DNA of 64,000 nt from assembly GCA_019117005.1 (NCBI GenBank), contig DXAO01000025.1, positions 1 to 64,000 of the forward strand, written 5' to 3'. Both the position numbers and the translations under genes were made by a program. Shown one piece after another: positions 18,357 through 28,261 of the stretch; position 1 is the stretch's first letter; each line of letters starts with the position of its first letter. The notes below the pieces were generated by a model. That model ran no database searches. It had not been told where the DNA came from and worked only from the letters and a program-made list of their open reading frames with translations. Source of the stretch: Candidatus Collinsella stercoripullorum. GTDB lineage: Bacteria; Actinomycetota; Coriobacteriia; Coriobacteriales; Coriobacteriaceae.

Positions 18357-20023
18357 GAAACGGGTCCGCGTACGGCGCGGAGCAGCTGGCGCACGATGTC
18401 AGCAAGCTCGTCGGGTACGCGGTGAGCACGGGCCTGGTGCACCCCGGCGACGCCATGTGGGCCTACAACACGGTGCTGGAGGCGGTGGGGGCCCAGGGCC
18501 CCGCCGCGCCCGACGCCGCGGAGCTGCTGGCGGACGCCTACGTCTGCGCCCCGACCGCCGACCTCGCGCAGGCCGGCCCGGTGAGCGCCTTCGTGTCCCC
18601 GCAGGAGGGCTTCGACCTCGAGGGCACGGTGGGCCGCATCGCCGCGGCGGGCATCGCCGCCGGCTGCGAGGAGGACACCCCGTCGGGGGCCGACCGCATC
18701 GCCACGCGCGTGATGAACGTCCTCATGCCGCGCCCCTCCGAGGTCGCCCGCCGCTTCGCGGACGAGTACGCGGCCGGCGGCCCGCAGGCCGCGACCGACT
18801 GGTTCTACCGGATGAGCTGCGACAGCCGCTACGTGCGCCGCGCCGCCATCGCCAAAAACGTCGCCTGGACGTCGCCCACCGAGTGGGGCGAGCTCGAGAT
18901 CACCATCAACCTCTCCAAGCCCGAGAAGGACCCCAAGGCCATCGCCGCCGCGGGAGCCGCCCCGGCGACGGGCGAGGTCTACCCGGCCTGCCAGCTGTGC
19001 ATGGAGAACGAGGGCTATCCCGGCCGCGGCGCCGGCGCGGCCCACGGCGCGCACCCGGCCCGCCAGAACCTGCGCATCCTGCCCATCACGCTGGGCGGCG
19101 AGCACTGGGGCCTGCAGTACAGCCCGTACGCGTACTTCGACGAGCACTGCATCGCCATGAGCGCCGAGCACCGCCTCATGCACGTGGACCGACAGAACAT
19201 GGGGCGCCTCCTCGATTTCGTGGAGCTCTTCGGGCACTACTTCATCGGCTCCAACGCCGACCTGCCCATCGTGGGCGGCTCCATCCTGTCGCACGACCAC
19301 TTCCAGGGCGGGCGGCACGTGTTCCCCATGATGAAGGCGCCGGCCTCCGAGACCTTCGTCATGCCGGGCTTCGCCGGCGTCGCCTGCGAGGTCGTGCGCT
19401 GGCCCATGAGCGTGCTGCGCCTGCGCGCCGCCGACCGCGAGGCGCTGCTCGACGCCGCCGCGCACGTGCTGGAGGTCTGGCGCGGGTACAGCGATGCGGA
19501 GGCGGGCGTCGTCGCCTGGACCGAGGAGGGCGGCGAGCGCGTCGCGCACAACACCATCACGCCCGTCGCCTGCAAGGACGGCGACGAGTACGTGCTGTAC
19601 CTCGCCCTGCGCTGCAACATCGCGACCGACGAGCACCCGCTCGGCGTGTTCCACCCCCATGCGGAATGGCACCACATCAAGAAGGAGAACATCGGCCTCA
19701 TCGAGGTCATGGGCCTGGCGATCCTGCCCGCCCGCCTGGTGGACGAGCTCGCCGCGGTCAAGGGCCATCTGCTCGCGCATGCGGGGGACGCCGATACGGC
19801 GGCGCTCGCGGACGAGCTCGCGGCCGATCCGCTGTCCGCCTCGCACGCCGCCTGGGCGCTCGAGCTCGCGGCGGCGCACCCCGACATCGCCGAGGACACC
19901 GCCGAGCAGATCATCCGCGACGGCGTGAGCGACGTCTTCGGCCACGTCCTCGCCGACGCCGGCGTGTTCAAGTGGGACGAAGCCGGCCGCGCGGCGCAGG
20001 AGCGCTTCATCGACGCGCTCTGA
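18347..20023 (+). CDS. galT: UDP-glucose--hexose-1-phosphate uridylyltransferase (class II GalT)
   Basis: A 558-residue enzyme, longer than typical class II GalT (about 500). It exchanges UDP between glucose and galactose-1-phosphate. Class II features include DWFYRMSCDSRYVRR, LEITINLSKPEKDPK, the CQLCMENEGYPGR block, and the catalytic SHDHFQGG. It begins inside the last codons of galK (10-base overlap) after GAGGGGG. A strong terminator follows at 20050. No galE is seen nearby. Confidence 0.93.
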   Translation: MAVGNGSAYGAEQLAHDVSKLVGYAVSTGLVHPGDAMWAYNTVLEAVGAQGPAAPDAAELLADAYVCAPTADLAQAGPVSAFVSPQEGFDLEGTVGRIAAAGIAAGCEEDTPSGADRIATRVMNVLMPRPSEVARRFADEYAAGGPQAATDWFYRMSCDSRYVRRAAIAKNVAWTSPTEWGELEITINLSKPEKDPKAIAAAGAAPATGEVYPACQLCMENEGYPGRGAGAAHGAHPARQNLRILPITLGGEHWGLQYSPYAYFDEHCIAMSAEHRLMHVDRQNMGRLLDFVELFGHYFIGSNADLPIVGGSILSHDHFQGGRHVFPMMKAPASETFVMPGFAGVACEVVRWPMSVLRLRAADREALLDAAAHVLEVWRGYSDAEAGVVAWTEEGGERVAHNTITPVACKDGDEYVLYLALRCNIATDEHPLGVFHPHAEWHHIKKENIGLIEVMGLAILPARLVDELAAVKGHLLAHAGDADTAALADELAADPLSASHAAWALELAAAHPDIAEDTAEQIIRDGVSDVFGHVLADAGVFKWDEAGRAAQERFIDAL

Positions 20024-20049
20024 TCGATTCGCATATCCCTCTCTCCATT

Positions 20050-20088
20050 GCGCTCCGTGTTCGATGCCCCGACACGGAGCGCTTTTCC
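20050..20088 (+). terminator. Terminator of galKT
   Basis: GCGCTCCGTGT (20050-20060) pairs perfectly with ACACGGAGCGC (20072-20082), followed by TTTTCC. A textbook intrinsic terminator 27 bases after the galT stop. Confidence 0.9.
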
Positions 20089-20090
20089 GT

Positions 20091-20214
20091 GGCAAGTTGG
20101 GGCCGGGTTCAAACTTGTCGCGACAAGTTTGAACCCGGCCCCAACTTGCCACCCACGGGTTTGTCTCACGAAGCGACCTCTAACTGAGACAAACCCATGG
20201 GCACAATGTGGCGC
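20091..20214. repeat. Palindromic repeat element, complete copy
   Basis: Bases 20091-20150 are a perfect 60-base palindrome (30-base arms, centre TCGCGA). It is followed by a second hairpin whose 17-base arms, 20152-20168 and 20185-20201, differ at one position. The 99 bases 20116-20214 recur exactly at 21221-21319. The arrangement suggests a REP/MITE-like non-autonomous element. It starts 3 bases after the T-run of the galKT terminator. Confidence 0.85.
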
Positions 20215-20556
20215 TCCGCCCTTGCAGCACGGTTCTTTGGAACGATGTGAAAAAAGCAAAGCATTACAAGAACGAGAGCACGCATCGTTCATCCTGTAAA
20301 ATATGCCGCCTACCGACGGGGAATATCGGAGCGAAGACCTGACATCTGGATCACTTGCATACACAGAAAGTTTCCACGGGAGTCAAACTGTGCCTTCTAC
20401 TGTGTATTCGCTATGGGTCGATGGAACACTACCTGTGGCACCCTTCCATTCATATAGCGTGTCGTGGGGTTTTAAGTCTTGGCTTTATAACGGAGTTGAG
20501 TCGTATTATTACGGGTCACAGGATATCTATTCATGACATAAAGGAAGCGCAGCGTC
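20215..20556. other. Lower-GC stretch without a convincing gene
   Basis: About 340 bases with clearly lower GC than the flanks, between the complete repeat copy and the DUF1835-like gene. A 77-codon frame (20303-20536) exists but has no ribosome site and no recognisable similarity. It may hold the promoter for the downstream gene and possibly remnants of foreign DNA. Confidence 0.5.
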
Positions 20557-21237
20557 ATGTTGGAGGCATGTCTCGACACAAACTGGTATGCGGTGCTGCG
20601 CTCGGCACGCGCCGAGGGATGTTCAGTAGGAGATATCGAGGTCTTTGAAGATTGCCTGACGTTCGGTGATATTTCTGATCTTTCCGCGAGCGCTCGCATG
20701 GGTCAGCTCGGACGATGGGGTATTTCGGTCGCTGATGGCTTTCAAGAGCGTCAGCAGCGATTTTACGAGCGCGTATCTCAAGCGTGCGTGATACGTGTCT
20801 GGACCGGCAACCTGCCGCACCAGGTCGTTGCTCTCCCGCTTGTCTGCGATTTAGCGCGGCCGGACGCATTGGTGACGCGCGTTTGGGGCACAGTTGAGGA
20901 ATGGTTGTACGACGATCGGAAACTTCCCAAACGATTTGAAGCGTTTGCGCGCAATGCTTTGCCTATAGACAGTTCGAGCCGTGAGCGCCAGGCGACGCTC
21001 TGGAAGCGTCTTGTTCAAGAAAATACCGATCTTAGAATTGTTTCGGGTGGTCAGCCATGCAGCGCTGGGATCGATATATTCGACAACGTCATTCGGCAAG
21101 AGCTCGCGCAAAACGGGTGCAGCGATTGTGAGCGCCGCACATGCGAAATCGCATGCGCGTGCTCGGAGGTGGCGGGCGGCCTCCTTGCACCCGAGTTCTT
21201 TGCCTGGCGCATACAACATCTGTCGCGACAAGTTTGA
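20557..21237 (+). CDS. DUF1835/DUF3658-like protein, C-terminus truncated by repeat
   Basis: A 226-residue protein of unknown function. Residues 32-39 (DCLTFGDI) and 80-100 (RVWTGNLPHQVVALPLVCDL) resemble DUF1835, and LWKRLVQENTDLRI (about 148-161) followed by FDNVIRQEL resembles DUF3658; this rests on motif recall only. AAGGA lies 11 bases before the ATG. GC content and codon use are unlike the neighbours, suggesting transfer. The last five residues (LSRQV) and the stop come from the repeat that begins at 21221, so an older C-terminus may have been lost. No partner gene is present. Confidence 0.6.
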   Translation: MLEACLDTNWYAVLRSARAEGCSVGDIEVFEDCLTFGDISDLSASARMGQLGRWGISVADGFQERQQRFYERVSQACVIRVWTGNLPHQVVALPLVCDLARPDALVTRVWGTVEEWLYDDRKLPKRFEAFARNALPIDSSSRERQATLWKRLVQENTDLRIVSGGQPCSAGIDIFDNVIRQELAQNGCSDCERRTCEIACACSEVAGGLLAPEFFAWRIQHLSRQV

Positions 21238-21319
21238 ACCCGGCCCCAACTTGCCACCCACGGGTTTGTCTCACGAAGCGACCTCTAACTGAGACAAACC
21301 CATGGGCACAATGTGGCGC
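21221..21319. repeat. Palindromic repeat element, half copy
   Basis: Exact 99-base copy of 20116-20214 in the same orientation, 1105 bases downstream. It contains only the right half of the large palindrome and the complete second hairpin. It overlaps the last codons of the DUF1835-like gene and ends about 30 bases from the end of the alpha-galactosidase gene. Confidence 0.9.
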
Positions 21320-21350
21320 CCTACCCTTCGGGGGCGTGCGTCACGTCGGC

Positions 21351-23546
21351 CTATTCGTCCACGCGGACGAAATGGTAGCTGCGGGCCATGTAGAGCGCCG
21401 AGCCGACGGGCAGGGGCAGGCCCATGTCCATAAGCGCGGCGGCGGGGTATACGACACCGGAGTTGACCTCGCGGTAGCGCGCGGTGCGCTCCAGGCCGCG
21501 AGGCACGACGTATTTGGCCTCGCCGTAGCCCTCGGCGCGCGCGACCACGACGTTCACGACGGCCTCCGAGCCGTCCTCGGCGGCGAACTCCCACGCGTAC
21601 AGGTCGGCGGTCGCCGGATCGCTCAGGCGGTAGTACAGGCCCTCGCGCACGATGCGCTCCATGCCGCGGTAGCGCTCGATCTGTTCGCGGATGAGCTCGC
21701 AGGCGCGCTCGGGCAGCTCGAGCAGATCGAGCTCGTAGCCGAAGCCGCCGCCCGCCATGGCGATAAGGCCGCGCGCCGACAGCGACACGGTGCGACCGTT
21801 GACCTCGTTGGGACAGGCCGAGACGTGTGCCCCCACGGTGGAGCACGGATAGCCGAACGACGTGCCGTACTGGATGGTCATGCGGTCGTGTCCGTCGGTG
21901 TTGTCGCTCGTCCAGATCTGGGGCGTGTAGTGCAGCATGCCGGCGTCAAAGCGTCCGCCGCCGGCGGCACAGCCCTCGATGAGCAGGTCGGGGTAGCGTT
22001 GGACCAGGCGCTCGAGCACGTCATACAGGCCGAGGTAGTAGTCGTAGACGACGCGGCCCTGATCGGTGGTCGCATGCGAGTAGATGTCCACCAGGCTGCG
22101 ATTGAAGTCCCACTTGAGGTACTCGATGTTGCCCTGGTCGAGCACGCGGCAGATCTGCTCGAAGACGTTGTCGCGCACCTCGGCGCGGGAGAAATCGAGC
22201 ACGAGCTGGTCGCGCCCGAGCGCGGGCTGCTTGCCCGGGACGGCGAGCGCCCAGTCGGGATGCTCACGGAAGAGCTGGGAATCCTCGTTGACCATCTCGG
22301 GTTCCACCCAGATGCCAAACTTGATGCCCAGGGTGTTGATGCGCTCGATGAGCTGTCCCAGCGTGCCGCCGAGCTTCTCCTCGTTGACGGTCCAGTCGCC
22401 GAGCGAGCGGTAGTCGTCCTTGCGCTCGGCAAACCAGCCGTCGTCCATGACGAGCATGTCCAGCCCCAGGTCGGCGGCCTTGGCGGCGAGGCGCACGAGC
22501 TCGTCGCCGGTGAAGTCGAAGTAGTGGGCCTCCCAGCTGTTCACGAGGATGGGGCGCGGGGCGTCGCGCCAGGGCCCGCGGCACACGTGGCGGCGGATGC
22601 AGCGATGGAGGTTGTGCGACAGGCGCTCGAGCCCCGCGTTGGAGTAGGTCATGATGACCTCGGGGGCGACGAGGCGCTCACCGGGCTCGAGCGGGTAGGA
22701 GAACAGCTCGTCGGAGAGCCCCATCTGCATGCGGACCTGCTGGTACTGGGTCTGCTCGACCTCGGCCTTGAAGTTGCCGCTGTACACGAAGGTCATCGAC
22801 CAGGCGCGGCCCGCGGTCTCGGTGGCGGTCCGGTCGCACAGGATCATGAACGGGTTGTACTGGTGCGAGGACTGCCCGCGCCGGCTGCCGACGGAGAAGG
22901 ATCCGGGCAGGACGTGCTGCCGGCTCGGCTTGCGCTCCATGCAGTGCTGGCCGTTGAAGGTGATGACGTCGAAGGACCCGGCGACGAAATCGAGGCAGGA
23001 GGTCTGCAGCTTCTCGACGGTGACGCGCCTCTCGCCGGCGTTCCTCACGATCGCGGCGCGCGTGATGACGTCGATGTCCGGGATGACGCCGAACAGCAGC
23101 TCGACCTCGAGTCCGAGGCGCGTGTCGGCGAGCGTGACCGAGAGGGTCCGGGCGCCGTCGGCGTCCGCGTCCGCGTAGGAGGCGGGCAGGCCGGGCAGGC
23201 CGTACTTGCCGTCGCGGACCTCATGGCGCACGTAGCGCAGGTCGCATCCGAAGGTGCCGTCCGCATCGCGCACCTGCATGAGCGCGCTGCGCAGGTCCCC
23301 GTTGCCCTGGAAGGGGAACTCCTGGGGCAGGACGTCGAGGGAGTAGGTCCGGTCCGAGACGTCATGGGGGCAGGTGCAGCACCCGCTGCGGTCCGCATAG
23401 GTGGGCAGGTAGTCCATGATGCCCTCGCTGCGGGCGCCGTAGTACAGGTGCAGCAGGTAGCCGTACTCGTCGACATGCATCTGGTAGGTGGTGTTCCGCG
23501 TGTGCAGCGTGAAGGTCCGCGTCGCGTCGTCAATGCGAATGGGCAT
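21351..23546 (-). CDS. aga: Alpha-galactosidase, GH36 family
   Basis: A 731-residue cytoplasmic enzyme releasing galactose from melibiose, raffinose and related alpha-galactosides. The GH36 catalytic nucleophile is Asp480 in YLKWDFNRS, and the acid/base is Asp548 in WTSDNTD. The glycine-rich EGCAAGGGRFD (about 524-534) and MVMDDGWF-type strand are also typical. Length matches the tetrameric GH36 group. GCGAGGT precedes the ATG. It lies downstream of a carbohydrate ABC importer on the same strand, and the galactose released could feed galKT nearby. Confidence 0.93.
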   Translation of the reverse strand: MPIRIDDATRTFTLHTRNTTYQMHVDEYGYLLHLYYGARSEGIMDYLPTYADRSGCCTCPHDVSDRTYSLDVLPQEFPFQGNGDLRSALMQVRDADGTFGCDLRYVRHEVRDGKYGLPGLPASYADADADGARTLSVTLADTRLGLEVELLFGVIPDIDVITRAAIVRNAGERRVTVEKLQTSCLDFVAGSFDVITFNGQHCMERKPSRQHVLPGSFSVGSRRGQSSHQYNPFMILCDRTATETAGRAWSMTFVYSGNFKAEVEQTQYQQVRMQMGLSDELFSYPLEPGERLVAPEVIMTYSNAGLERLSHNLHRCIRRHVCRGPWRDAPRPILVNSWEAHYFDFTGDELVRLAAKAADLGLDMLVMDDGWFAERKDDYRSLGDWTVNEEKLGGTLGQLIERINTLGIKFGIWVEPEMVNEDSQLFREHPDWALAVPGKQPALGRDQLVLDFSRAEVRDNVFEQICRVLDQGNIEYLKWDFNRSLVDIYSHATTDQGRVVYDYYLGLYDVLERLVQRYPDLLIEGCAAGGGRFDAGMLHYTPQIWTSDNTDGHDRMTIQYGTSFGYPCSTVGAHVSACPNEVNGRTVSLSARGLIAMAGGGFGYELDLLELPERACELIREQIERYRGMERIVREGLYYRLSDPATADLYAWEFAAEDGSEAVVNVVVARAEGYGEAKYVVPRGLERTARYREVNSGVVYPAAALMDMGLPLPVGSALYMARSYHFVRVDE

Positions 23547-23712
23547 CGTACCTCGCTCTATATCGTCTGGGTGGGTGGGTTGTGCTCGGCATCATGCGCC
23601 GAGGGGTATTCTACGGCAGTTGGGCCCCGAGCCCGGGACCCAACTGCAAGAGGTTATAAGCTACATGAGCGGTGCATATGTCGCATCTTGGTACATGCGG
23701 GCGGCATGAGGG
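23547..23712 (-). promoter_or_regulatory. Gap before alpha-galactosidase with hairpin and possible -10
   Basis: GCAGTTGGG (23616-23624) pairs with CCCAACTGC (23639-23647). On the minus strand a TAGAAT (a good -10) lies just after this hairpin, toward the alpha-galactosidase gene. The hairpin could end or attenuate the transporter transcript, or act as an operator for a separate promoter. Confidence 0.45.
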
Positions 23713-24558
23713 CTACTTCACGGCACCGTTCGTGACGCCGCCGATGATCTGCTTCTGCGCCACGATGTAGAAGACGATCATCGGGAGCATGGCGAGCAGG
23801 TAGGACGCGAACGCCAGGTTGTAGTTCGTGGAGAACGCGGTCTGGAAGCTCATCTGCGCGAGCGGCAGCGTGTTCACGCCCTGGCCCCCCATGATGACGA
23901 GCGGGGTCATGACGTCGTTCCACACGGCCAGGCCGGTGATGACGGCGACGGTGGCATGCATGGGCTTCATGAGGGGGAAGATGACCTTCCAGTAGGTGCT
24001 CCAGGTCGAGGCGCCGTCCATGCGCGCGGCCTCCTCGAGCGCGATGGGGATGTTACGCAGGTAGCCGGTGTAGAGCATCATGTTCATAGGCATGTAGAAC
24101 ACGATGTAGAGGATCATGACGCCCACCATGTTGTCCAGATGCATGACGGCGGTCTGCTTGACGAGCGGCATCATCAGGATCGCGAAGGGCACGTACATGC
24201 CGGCGATGATGAAGTAGTAGCTCGCCTTGTAGACCCGGCTGCGGTCCATGTTGCGGCCGATCGCGTAGGCGGCGAGGCTGTGGATGAGGATGGAGGCGAC
24301 CACGGCAACGACGGTGATGATCAGCGAGTTCAGGAAGGAGTTGAAGAAGTCCGTCACCTGGATGGCCTCGATGAAGTTGTCGAGGCTCCAGTGGCTCGGC
24401 AGGGACAGGATGCCCGCGATGTCGTTCGTCATCTCGGACGGGTCCTTGAAGGCGATGACGACCGCCATGTACAGCGGGAAGACGATGGTGATCAGGCCGA
24501 TGACGAGCAGGATGGTGACAGGCCAGTTCACCCGCTCCTTGACGTTGTCTTTAGCCAT
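23713..24558 (-). CDS. Carbohydrate ABC transporter permease, MalG type
   Basis: A 281-residue inner-membrane permease with six predicted helices. The EAA loop LEEAARMDGASTWSTYWKVIFPLMKP is intact and couples to the ATPase. It ends QKQIIGGVTNGAVK, a family-typical C-terminus. AAGGAGGAG precedes the ATG, which overlaps the stop of the upstream permease (TAATG). Part of the importer beside the alpha-galactosidase, so raffinose, melibiose or stachyose are likely substrates (inferred). Confidence 0.92.
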   Translation of the reverse strand: MAKDNVKERVNWPVTILLVIGLITIVFPLYMAVVIAFKDPSEMTNDIAGILSLPSHWSLDNFIEAIQVTDFFNSFLNSLIITVVAVVASILIHSLAAYAIGRNMDRSRVYKASYYFIIAGMYVPFAILMMPLVKQTAVMHLDNMVGVMILYIVFYMPMNMMLYTGYLRNIPIALEEAARMDGASTWSTYWKVIFPLMKPMHATVAVITGLAVWNDVMTPLVIMGGQGVNTLPLAQMSFQTAFSTNYNLAFASYLLAMLPMIVFYIVAQKQIIGGVTNGAVK

Positions 24559-25421
24559 TAGAGCTGCTCCTCCTTACTGTTCAGGAACTTGGTCTGCAGG
24601 ATGGAGACCAGGGCGATGAGGATGAAGAAGATCACCGCATTGGCGCACTGGTAGCCGAACTGGCCGCCGGACAGGCCGTTGTTGTAGATGAGGTAGGAGA
24701 TCGACTCGGTGGACTGCGCCGGGCCGCCGGAGGTCATCGAGACGATCTGGTCGAAGACCATCAGCATGTCCTTCATCACGAGCACCATGTTGGTGGTCAC
24801 GGACGGCATGATGAGCGGGAACGTGATGTAGCGGAACTTGTCCCAGCCCGTCGCGCCGTCGAGCGCGCCGGCCTCGTAGACGTCCTCGGGCACCGAGGAC
24901 AGGCCGGTGATGTAGATGATGGTGGTCTGCGCGCACGCCTGCCACACGACCACGATGACGATGGCCACCCACGCCCATTCGGTGCTGGCGAGGATGGACT
25001 CGCCGCCGGTGACGGCCGGGACGATGTAGGTGAAGAAGTAGCTGAACACGTAACCGACGACGAGCGCTCCGAGGATGCGGGGCACGAAGTACACGCCGCG
25101 CAGCGCGCTCTTGAACTTGATCTTGCTCGACAGCCCGATGGCCAGCATGAGCGAGATGACGTTCGTGGCGAGCGTGGCGACGATGGCGACCTTGAACGTG
25201 AACAGGTAGGAGTTCAGGATGCGGGTGTCGCTGAACATGTCGATGTAGTTCTGCAGGCCCACGATGTTGAAGGCGCCGTAGCCCTTCGAGTCCGTGAAGC
25301 TGTACAGAAAGCCCGTGATGAGCGGAATCGTGTTGAATGCGCAGAAAAGCACGAGGACCGGGATCAGGATGGCCATGAAGGTCTTCCTGCGGTTCGATCC
25401 GATTGCAGCTGTACTTGCCAT
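24558..25421 (-). CDS. Carbohydrate ABC transporter permease, MalF/UgpA type
   Basis: A 287-residue permease, partner of the MalG-type protein. It has a short cytoplasmic N-terminus, six helices, and the coupling loop VYEAGALDGATGWDKFRYITFPLIMP. It overlaps the next permease by one base and follows the binding-protein gene by 12 bases, so all are one transcript. Confidence 0.92.
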   Translation of the reverse strand: MASTAAIGSNRRKTFMAILIPVLVLFCAFNTIPLITGFLYSFTDSKGYGAFNIVGLQNYIDMFSDTRILNSYLFTFKVAIVATLATNVISLMLAIGLSSKIKFKSALRGVYFVPRILGALVVGYVFSYFFTYIVPAVTGGESILASTEWAWVAIVIVVVWQACAQTTIIYITGLSSVPEDVYEAGALDGATGWDKFRYITFPLIMPSVTTNMVLVMKDMLMVFDQIVSMTSGGPAQSTESISYLIYNNGLSGGQFGYQCANAVIFFILIALVSILQTKFLNSKEEQL

Positions 25422-25433
25422 AGCGCGTCCTCC

Positions 25434-26720
25434 TTACTGCTGACTCTCGTAATCCTGTACCTTGCGGATGACGCTGCGGTTGTAGCGCTGCCAGTCGGCA
25501 TCCCACTTCTCCAGGAACGCGTCGACATCGCCGTCGAGCAGCATCGTCTGCAGCTGCGCGTCGCATGCCATGGAGGACTGGTAAGAGTGGTCGAGGTAGT
25601 CCAGGACGCGGCCCTCGTCCAGGAAGGGCTGGATGTCGTCGAACAGCGGGTCGAGGGTGAAGTCGCCCTCGGTGCAGGGGATGGCGCGCTGGTCGTCGAT
25701 GTAGGTCTGGACGTTGGCCTGCTCGTTCAGGAAGGCGATGACCTCGTACACGGCGTCCTTGTGCTCGCAGGTCTCGGCCACGCACCACTGCAGGTCGACG
25801 CCGGAGACCACGATGCGGTCGTCGGGGTCGTCGGCCGACGGCATGGCGAACATGCCGATGTTCATGTCGGGGTTCACCGACAGGATCTGCGGCACGGCGA
25901 AGCTGCCGCAGGGGTACATGGCGGACTGCCCGCGCGCGAAGGCGGTGCAGGCGTCGTTGTAGCTGTAGGCGAACGGGCCGTCCTCGGCGTAGTCGAGCAG
26001 CTGCAGCATGCGCTCGGCGGGCTCGCGGTAGTAGTCGGCGAACTTGGCGGTGCCGGCGTTCACCTGGCGGGCCAGGTCGCTCGGCACCATGTTGATGGTG
26101 ATGGAGTTCCACGGCGACAGGATGGTCCAGGTGTCGAGGTAGCCGAGGTAGATCGGGTGGATATCGGGCGTCTCGGCCTGGATCCGCTCGAACAGCGCGA
26201 TGAGCTCGTCCCAGGTCTCCGGGATGGTCCAGCCGTGCTCCTCGAACAGGTCCTTGTTGTAGAGCATGCCCGCGGCGTTCGCCACGTAGGGGACGCCGTA
26301 GATGCCGTCCATCGGCACGTAGGTGACGCTCTTCAGGATGTCGCTGTACGCCTTCTGCACGTCGGCGGAGGTGGGGCAATCGGACACGTCGGCGAGGATC
26401 GCGGAGTCCACGAAGCTCGCGTAGTCGGCGTCGCCGCCGATGCCGATGACATCGGGGTAGTCCTCGCGCACGAAGCGCGTCTTCATGATGGTCACGGCGT
26501 CGGCCGGGCTCGTGATGTTGAGGTAGATGTCGTCGTGCGAGGCGTTGAAATCCTCCATGAGCTGCTCGAAGATGCTCACGGCCTCCTGCTTGTAGCTGAC
26601 GATCTCCACCTCGATCTTGCCGTCGGCGCGCTGGGTGGTGCAGCCGCTGAACAGCAGGCCTGCCGCTCCGGCCGCAACGCCGCCCAGGAGGGCGCGACGT
26701 GAAACGGGTTTGCTCAGCAT
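25434..26720 (-). CDS. Sugar-binding lipoprotein of ABC transporter (family 1)
   Basis: A 428-residue extracellular solute-binding protein. The N-terminus has a twin-arginine motif (SRRALLGG) and a lipobox (FSGC), like the OppA homologue here. The mature part shows family-1 features: YPDVIGIGGDADY, then GIYGVPYVANAAGMLYNKDLFEEHG-like text over residues about 110-140. GGAAGGAGG precedes the ATG. It lies between the ATPase and permease genes and likely binds alpha-galactosides. Confidence 0.9.
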   Translation of the reverse strand: MLSKPVSRRALLGGVAAGAAGLLFSGCTTQRADGKIEVEIVSYKQEAVSIFEQLMEDFNASHDDIYLNITSPADAVTIMKTRFVREDYPDVIGIGGDADYASFVDSAILADVSDCPTSADVQKAYSDILKSVTYVPMDGIYGVPYVANAAGMLYNKDLFEEHGWTIPETWDELIALFERIQAETPDIHPIYLGYLDTWTILSPWNSITINMVPSDLARQVNAGTAKFADYYREPAERMLQLLDYAEDGPFAYSYNDACTAFARGQSAMYPCGSFAVPQILSVNPDMNIGMFAMPSADDPDDRIVVSGVDLQWCVAETCEHKDAVYEVIAFLNEQANVQTYIDDQRAIPCTEGDFTLDPLFDDIQPFLDEGRVLDYLDHSYQSSMACDAQLQTMLLDGDVDAFLEKWDADWQRYNRSVIRKVQDYESQQ

Positions 26721-26741
26721 GCGTCTAGCCTCCTTCCTCGC

Positions 26742-27857
<1,116 letters not shown>

Positions 27858-28261
27858 TGCTTGAAACCCCTTCCTGTATGCCCGCCGCGCCCGCGTGCGG
27901 ACAGTCCGTACTGCGGACCTTATAGTAAAGTGCCACTATGCGTCGTTTTAGAGCTATAGAGATATGCAACCATGTCAAATGCGATATCCTGCAGGTAGAT
28001 GAACTGAATCGATGGTGAAGAATCGGTGCCGGTTTCGGTAAACGGTCGAATAACCCTGCTCAAGGTAATCTTATGGTTCTGTATACGTCTTGATATTGCT
28101 CTATCTACCTGCGATAGCTGGCTTTTTCCTGAGTATCTAGCAATATGTAGCTAAATATAGATATATACGTTAATTTAGTTGCACGAAATGCGTGTACAAT
28201 CTATGACGATCTGCGCCGCCTTTCGCCGCGGCCGGGGTCTGCACAGGAAGGGGGCCCGCGT
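27858..28261. promoter_or_regulatory. AT-rich divergent control region between msmK and araC-type gene
   Basis: A 404-base gap, far more AT-rich than the surroundings, without a gene. GCAGGTAGAT (27991-28000) is mirrored exactly by ATCTACCTGC (28103-28112), 102 bases apart, a spacing compatible with looping by an AraC-type protein. Several TATAGT/TATAGA-like sequences could be -10 elements in both directions. GTTTTAGAGCTAT (27945-27957) is treated in the findings. Confidence 0.55.

Noticed and set aside
20303-20536. 77-codon rightward frame in the low-GC stretch
   Set aside because: No ribosome site, no recognisable similarity, and it lies in atypical DNA; could be a remnant but cannot be supported.
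27945-27980. True CRISPR array
   Set aside because: Only one partial repeat-like segment, no spacers or second repeat, and no cas gene in the window.
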